From Agapanthus africanus (taxonomy: Eukaryota; Streptophyta; Magnoliopsida; Asparagales; Amaryllidaceae): DNA of 64,000 nt. The stretch is taken from the NCBI GenBank assembly GCA_030015575.1, contig JASDDO010000024.1, positions 218,322,996 to 218,386,995 of the forward strand, read 5' to 3'. Made by a program: the position numbers and the translations under genes. This document shows positions 57,826 through 64,000 of the stretch, in pieces (the first letter of the stretch is position 1; each line of letters begins with the position of its first letter). A model generated the notes under the pieces. The model was not told the origin of the DNA. It saw nothing but the letters and a program-made list of their open reading frames with translations, and searched no databases.

Positions 57826-58837
57826 AACTTAATCTATTTTACCCTAATAGGTTGAAAGAAATCTCAATGATAGACATGTTTCTGAAGATGTAAAAGCGCT
57901 AGCATATGGTCCAGATGAACAAGCCGAGAACCTCTCCAGTTACGTTGTTAACGGGTTTAGATTTCATACCAGAAAAAGAGATCAAAATAAAAAGTTTCGG
58001 AATTGCGGCGTCTTTGTCACATCCACCGTTACTGGATATTCATCTTCTAAAGATTCAAATTCAACCACGGAAAAATTGGACTATTACTAGGTGCTTAAAA
58101 AAATAATTCCGGTGCGTTATCATAAACAGACGATTGTCATGTTCAAGTGTCTACGGTACGATGTTTATCATGAACATACTGGGTTCAAAGTTGAAAATGA
58201 CCTATTTTTACTCAATTCATCTCGATTTTGGTGAAGAGCCTTATATTCTTGTCAGCCAAGCCCTTCAATACTTTTATGTCGCAGACCTTAGAGATGCCCA
58301 GTAGGATATTGCTGTTGTGACGAATCCACGAGACTATTATAACATGGGTGAAAATGATGTAAGCGAGATTGGTTGTCCTACAATCCCGGTTACACAAGAT
58401 GATGCTATTCCTATCGAATTCAACAGCTGTTCGGTTTATCAAGAACAGATATAGAGCCGAAAATAGTCTCTGATGTGCCATCGGCGGTTGTAGAACCAGA
58501 AGTCAAATTAAGACTTTAAATATCTTGATATATTAACTCGCTCTTGTATGATACTCATAACTTAAGTAATGTGAAACTTACAAATTATTGCATCTTTCTT
58601 TTCGCATATTATTTCATACATTTTATCTTTTTCCGCATATTATTTCCGCAAATTATCTCCTACAGTTTCGAATTCTAATGTATAGGGATTTTCAAGTTAA
58701 TTTATACTATTTCCGAATTTCATTATTTTCCCTGCATATTATTTCCATCATTTATTACTCATGTATGATATTCTTTTCAGCAATAATTTTCACTATTATT
58801 TTTTTATCTAACATATTAAACTATATTCCGTGAAATT

Positions 58838-59258
58838 GTTTTAGATGTGTCAGGTTCAAATAGCTGGACCGATCATTCTACCAGAGACGAGGGGCGGTCC
58901 TCTCAGAAAAAGAAACGGACCGGGAGAGGACCCATACGGGCCAGTGATATATGGAGGAGAATGCCACATGCTCCTAGCAAGTCGATTGTATACCTTGCGT
59001 TCACGAGGGACGTTGTGACAGGAGCCAATAAAGAAGTGGAAAAAAATGATGTCGTTGATAGTGAACAGTGAGAACCGCATGCCTCATTTGTTGAAAGACA
59101 AAGATGACGAGTGGAAGGTCCTAAATTGGGACAGTGAAGCGTTAGGGCTAAAAAAACAAGTCGATGTATAGGAGATGGTGGTTAGATTTCTTTATACAAT
59201 TCAATACTGTACTTTTTTGATATGCACACATGTACACACGCATACGCGTATATCACAA

Positions 59259-59297
<39 letters not shown>

Positions 59298-60454
59298 CAT
59301 TTACTAAATTACTGTAAAATACCCATACAATGATGCATTATTCCGTTTCGCAGGCTCGGTTCGAGTTCCAGCGGGTTGGCATAGAGGGCCCCCAGGGGGT
59401 TTGCGATGAACGCGCAGTTTATGATAAGATGTGTAGTCATATGGTAAAGAATTGGAGAGGCCATAAGAACAAAATCTTTTGAAAGCTTAAAAACTGCACT
59501 TCACCAGATGAGATGTATTCGATTAAGCCGGATCCAAATTGGTCCGACGAATACTGGCATGCCTTGGTCGATCATTTCTTGTCCGGAGAGTTTAAGGTAT
59601 GTCTTTGACGATACCTTTTTACTATTTTATAGCAACTCAGTAAACAATATTTGATGTAACTACAGGAGAAGAGCGAGCGAGGAAAAGCATCTCACGCTCA
59701 TCTGCACGATATTTATAAGGATGGGAGCAAGAGTTCCCAGCAGGTTGCCATCGAACACGTAAATATCGTAATTGATATTAATACATTAAAATTATCATAG
59801 AAAATTATGTATGAACTTTCTAAATGTTATATGCAGGAAGAAAGTTATGGTGGGGAGTCCCTTAATTGTAACAAAATCTACCGGGCTCAATTTGTACAGG
59901 ACGACGGCGCGCCTGCATCGATTGAGACACATGAGATATATACAAGGCTCTACATATACCGAGCTTCTTAATTATTTCAGAATAATTATTGTATAGCTTT
60001 TAGAATGGCAGTAATACATTTCTTCGGCAAACAGGCGGCGATGGCGGCTGAGAGAGATCGGTTGATCCAGACGATGGAGGCAGAGTACGGAAAACCGATT
60101 GATGATGCGTAGAGAACATTCATTGTAGATAGCGCTCTCACGGCATTTAGGCCGGATCGTCATGGGAGAGTACGGTGCATGTCCTCCATGATCACTCCGC
60201 GTCAGTATAACACTCCTTTCCAGCCAACTGGGCATCCACCTCCTAGGTTTCAGCCGGCTGACGAATCGCCTTTGGAGATGCCGATACAAAACAGGGCCTC
60301 TAGAACCAGGACCCATGTGTTTCATGGATCGCCTCAGGAGCGGACGGCGGAATCTAGCGATTCCTCACGCCGATCGACCACCGCTCCCGCTCCCGCTCCC
60401 GCTGCTGCTCCCGCTCCTACTGCCGATCTATTTGCTGGCTGGACTCTCGAGTAG
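58838..60454 (+). pseudogene. Second CACTA gene (Transposase_24/TNPA-like), broken
   Basis: Exon-like blocks: 58847-59171 (MSGSNSWTDHSTRDEGRSSQ, GRGPIRASDIWRRMP), 59355-59600 (RFEFQRVGIEGPQGVCD, SIKPDPNWSDEYWHALVDHF), 59665-59765 (EKSERGKASHAHLHDIYKDG), and 60030-60454 ending in a Pro/Ala-rich tail and TADLFAGWTLE. The order and motifs match the second protein of plant CACTA elements, which helps bind subterminal repeats. In-frame stops (for example near 59480 and 60110) show decay. Confidence 0.72.
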
Positions 60455-60519
60455 AGACTTAATCTTATCGATACGTACGTCTAGGCTGGGAGGTCCATAC
60501 ATCCGATAAGTTTGATAAC

Positions 60520-61130
60520 CCTTACATATATACACACATACGCACATATCACAAACACACAATCATACATACACACACATACACGCACAAGCATACATAC
60601 ACATGCATACATGCGCACATATCACATACACACATGCATACATATAACATGTCACACACACACAATCATACACACACGCATACATACATACATACATATC
60701 ACACACACACATGCATACATACACGCACAATCATACATACACAGACATAGACACACACATGCATACATACACAGACACAAACACACATGCATACATACGT
60801 ACATATCACATACACACATGCATAAATATCACATGTCATATACACACAATCATACGCGCACACATACATACATACGCACATATCACATGCATACACACAG
60901 ACACAAACACACATGCATGCATATGCACATATCACATACACGCATGCATATATATCACATGTCATATACATACACATGCATACATACGCGCATATCACAC
61001 ACACATGCGTACACACACATGCGCGCGTGCAGACACAAACAGACGCGCGCGCAAAAGTATACACACAAACAAATAAACACGCCCGTGCACAAGCATACAT
61101 ACACACACAAGCGCGCGCACACACAAATTT
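60520..61130. repeat. About 610-bp CA-rich microsatellite
   Basis: Irregular ACACAC/CATACATAC with CACATATCACATG phrases. It lies in the CACTA element after the second gene. Long open frames on both strands here are artefacts of the repeat. Confidence 0.95.
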
Positions 61131-61322
61131 GATTAATATAAAATATCTATACTAATTCATATATTTTAAACTTTTGATCGCAGGGGCTTTACCTAGGAAA
61201 TCTATGAGCACCTCCTTTGTGATCGACTCTCCTACCTTTTATCCTCCGTTGATTTTTCATTTTCCACTTTTGTAAATTTATGATGTTAAGATTGTAAAGG
61301 AATGCGCTTCATATATTGTAAT

Positions 61323-63243
61323 CGTATTTGGATAATCGATATTTGAAAGGTATAGAATTTGTATTAGAATCCTTATTTGACTAGAATGGAATCGATATTA
61401 AATTGAAATAGATTGGATTGGAGATTTTCTTGGCTGTTTAAAAAAAATTTACTGTAATCCACTCTATTTCGACAGGAAATTTCCGTCGAATTAGACTATT
61501 TCGACGGACCTGGCCCATCGAAATAGACTTATTTCGACGAAAATTTCCCGTCGAAATATAGAAAAGGATTTTTAAATGATTTTTAAAACAATTTTTTTAA
61601 CTTAAAAAACTTATATGTTTCGACATAAATTACCCATCGAGAAAAAAACTATTTCGACGAGAATTAGTTGTCGAAATAGTTTAGATTATTGTGACGGATT
61701 TTAGCCATCGAAATAACCTATTGTGACACAACCTATTGCGTTGGCGTTCTTTCATGGCTATTTGGTGTCATCCGACGAAATAGACCTATTTCGACAGTAT
61801 ATTGCCGTCGAAATAAGTGTCTATTTACTGTAGTGGAGTAAGGATTACATCTTGAACGGACCCATAAAGACCTCAGCGTTGGCATGTGCCCCAATTAAGA
61901 TTTTTCGGGAATAAAAATTTCTATTTCGATCTATTAATACAAATACATATATATAATACTAAATTATATAAATTATGTTTATAATCCAAACACGAAGGCA
62001 TTTTTACTCTGGTGGTAGCGTGGCACATTCAATTCGAGTATTGGAGGTTGTGGGTTTGAATCCACTTACTGACTTTACTTATTTTAAAATAATTCAAATA
62101 TAAATTACACTCTGTATTTTTTCTTAAACTTTTGATTGAGAAGATAATAGTATATTTTAAATGTAATCTTGTTTCATAAATCATCACTGGTATTATAACC
62201 AAAACCCAATACTGGTATTATAACCAAAACCCAATGAATATCTTTTCTAAAAGATTAAGAAAATATATGAAGCTTCAAAGTGTTTCACATCAATTCGTAT
62301 TTGGATAATCGATATTTGAAAGGAATGGAATTTGTATTAGAATCGTTATTTGACTAGAATGGAATTGATATTAAATTGAAATAGATTGGATTGGAGATTT
62401 TCTTGGCTGTTTAAAAAAAAATTGCTGTAAATCCACTCTATTTCGACGGGAAATTTCCGTCGAATTAGACTATTTCGATGGACCTGGCCCGTCGAAATAG
62501 ACTTATTTCGACGACAATTTCCCGTCAAAATATAGAAAAGGATTTTTAAATGATTCCTGGAACAATTTTTTTAACTTAAAGAACTTATATGTTTCGACAG
62601 AAATTACCCATCGAGAAAAAAACTATTTCGACTAGAATTAGCTGTCGAAATAGTTTAGATTATTGCGATGAATTTTAGCCGTCGAAATAACCTATTGCGA
62701 CACAACTTATTACGTTGGCGTTCCTTCACAGCTATTTGGTGTCATCCGATAAAATAGACCTATTTTGACGGTATATTGCCATCGAAATAGGTGTCTATTT
62801 ACTGTAGTGGAATAAGGATTACACCTTAAACGGACCCACATAGACCTCAGCGTGGGCACATGCCCCCAATGAGATTTTTCGGGAATAAAAATTTCTATTT
62901 CGATCTATTAATACAAATACATATATATAATACTACATTATATAAATTATGTTTATAATCCAAACATGAAGGCATTTTTACTCTAGTGGTAGCGTTGCAC
63001 ATTCAATTCAATTATTGGAGGTTATGGGTTTGGATCCTATTACTGACTTTACTTATTTTAAAATAATTCAAATATAAATTATATTGTGTATTTTTTCTTA
63101 AACTTTTGATTGAGAAGATAATAGTATATTTTAAGTGTAATCTTGTTTCATAAATCATCACTGGTATTATAACCAAAACCGAATGAATATCTCTTCTAAA
63201 AGATTAAGAAAATATATGAAGCTTCAAAGTGTTTCACATCAAT
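61323..63243. repeat. Direct tandem duplication, about 973 bp per copy
   Basis: Copy 1 is 61323-62295 and copy 2 is 62296-63243, both beginning CGTATTTGGATAATCGAT. Each contains a CACTA right terminus (TAGTG at 61831-61835 and 62805-62809), flanking DNA and a tRNA-like module. A few substitutions and a 20-bp inner duplication in copy 1 (TGGTATTATAACCAAAACCC, near 62190-62235) separate them. Confidence 0.93.
62005..62072 (+). repeat. tRNA-like pol III module (SINE head), copy 1
   Basis: CTGGTGGTAGCGTGG resembles an A box and GTGGGTTTGAATCC, about 40 bases later, a B box; the spacing is tRNA-like. It does not fold into a convincing tRNA by eye. The second copy is at about 62979-63045. Confidence 0.5.
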
Positions 63244-64000
63244 TGTATTAGTTCTCTCTCTCTCTCTGAAAAGTTTACTTTGCAATTATTTTTAATACAT
63301 CATTCAGAATATATATATGTATACGAATTGCACCATATATACAATAAAGTAAACTTGTATTCACCAAATAAGTGATTTGTATGATAAGCCCTAAGGTATA
63401 ATGTGCAAAAATGTTAATATAAATAAATATTGCATTTAAAATTAGTATGACAAGTATAAGCTACAAAGTGTGCAAAAATGTTGATATAAACAAATATTGT
63501 ATTTAACATCACTTTTATATATTCTCCACTTGCATTTTTCAACAGAACATTACTAAAAGTTGTGTCCCCATTGATTGATCGAAATTTCTGGATCGCCACC
63601 GGATAAGATGAGATATATCCAAAGCCCCAAAAAGACAAGACAATACAACTCTCCCTCTTCTATAACCAACACCCCGCACCCCCCCCCCCCCCCCCCCCCC
63701 CCGCCCGCGCGCTCTTTCTACCTTTTGTGTCCGCAGCCAAAAAACCCTTTCTGTTTGATTAAATTCAATTCTTAGGCTTTTAATATATATATGGTGGGTT
63801 TTATTAAGAGATAAGCATATATTTAATTAATTATATTGGCTAATTAAATATTAATCAATAAACCAACTCTGAATACTCGCAGCCCTTAATCACGAAGCTT
63901 CTCATGGGCTACTCTTCTTGGGCCTGTACTTGGGCTTCACCTATGGGCTTCTGGGCTCTTGAATTATGCAACAAAATCAACAGTTTTATCTATAGGCCTT
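63244..64000. other. Right edge, no gene recognised
   Basis: AT-rich DNA with a CT microsatellite (63254-63268) and a 24-base C run (63679-63702), next to CGCCCGCGCGC. The last 100 bases have repeated GGGCTT/GGGCCT phrases that look LTR-like, but no boundary is seen. Confidence 0.4.

Larger units (their letters stand above)
53030..58480 (+). pseudogene. TNP2-type CACTA transposase, broken, interrupted by an LTR
   Basis: The N-terminal transposase-associated zinc domain (53103-53290) reads SRIPCPCKKYCNGRS, then VRLHILANGFCEGYTIWHLH. The transposase core (53940-55110, several frames) shows MFAAEARNVRLGLSANELEP, SHSVWPVTLVVYNFPLWMSM, DIDICLKPLIDELNEPWKTG and HNLDVMHIEKNVCE. A later part (55324-55550) has VERFLMEECMTFCSMYLEGV. 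After the LTR insertion it resumes with MIHRYILFNCSDVNSFIG (57500-57555) and, near 57900-58270, a DUF4216-like end (YVVNGFRFHTRKRDQN, GEEPYILVSQALQYFYV). Stops and shifts throughout rule out function. The protein would bind and cut CACTA ends. Confidence 0.85.
50963..61835 (+). mobile_element. CACTA (En/Spm) transposon, decayed, left terminus not found
   Basis: A TNP2-type transposase (53030-58480), a second gene (58838-60454) and a right terminus ...TTACTGTAGTG (61835), which is the complement of CACTACAGTAA. The last 400 bp carry subterminal repeats in both orientations (TATTTCGACGG and complement). The left part (50963-53030) is a CT-rich leader with a possible donor at 51315 (ATATCG|GTGAGT) and intron-like DNA. 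No CACTA terminus is visible on the left, where Tat-4 abuts. Confidence 0.75.

Noticed and set aside
60512-61155. His/Thr-rich and Cys/Val-rich long open frames on both strands
   Set aside because: They follow from the CA-rich microsatellite, which lacks stops in several frames.
63679-63702. A 24-base C run as a functional element
   Set aside because: A homopolymer of this length is more likely a repeat or assembly artefact, with no supporting context.

Overview
This is nuclear DNA from a flowering plant. It shows plant LTR retrotransposon lineages (Ty3/gypsy Tat, Tekay and Athila-like; Ty1/copia), a TNP2-type CACTA transposon, a plant RTE LINE, palindromic MITEs, GT-AG introns of 70-380 bp and TATAAATA promoters. 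No species can be named from it. Nearly all of the 64 kb is transposable element sequence. The only convincing host gene is a small two-exon secreted cysteine-rich peptide gene at 24,368-24,979.

Layout. (1) 1-23,705 is the right side of a three-level nest. Tat-1 (1-13,942) sits in the gag of a Tekay chromovirus (13,943-20,153), which sits in the 3' spacer of Tat-2 (20,154-23,705). Decay agrees with this order: Tat-1 pol is open, Tekay has a reverse transcriptase deletion and frameshifts, and the Tat-2 accessory gene appears frameshifted. (2) 23,706-26,156 is a host-like island with the peptide gene. (3) 26,157-28,020 is a copia 5' LTR with primer binding site and decayed leader. (4) 28,030-36,758 is Tat-3 (minus), with its 5' LTR on the right, gag and protease, and no pol. 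(5) 36,759-42,780 holds non-coding LTR-like DNA, an Athila-type LTR with primer binding site, and a copia gag-protease-integrase fragment. (6) 42,900-45,110 holds two palindromic MITEs and an RTE 3' end. (7) 45,656-50,962 is Tat-4 (minus), a gag fragment plus LTR. (8) About 50,963-61,835 is a decayed CACTA element, split by an Athila-type LTR remnant with an intact 5-bp target duplication. (9) 61,323-63,243 is a 973-bp tandem duplication carrying the CACTA terminus and a tRNA-like pol III module.

The most unusual biology is in Tat-1 and its relatives. Tat-1 carries, antisense to pol, an apparently intact seven-exon gene (about 1,448 codons, plant mobile domain plus coiled coil) with its own TATA box and poly(A) signal. 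Tat-2 has a similarly placed antisense gene. The spacer beside these genes and the LTRs themselves are tiled with short hairpins whose loops stay constant while both stem arms change together. In both Tat elements a strong hairpin runs directly into the polypurine tract before the 3' LTR. I found no description of these hairpin arrays in what I can recall, and they look like the best lead in the window.
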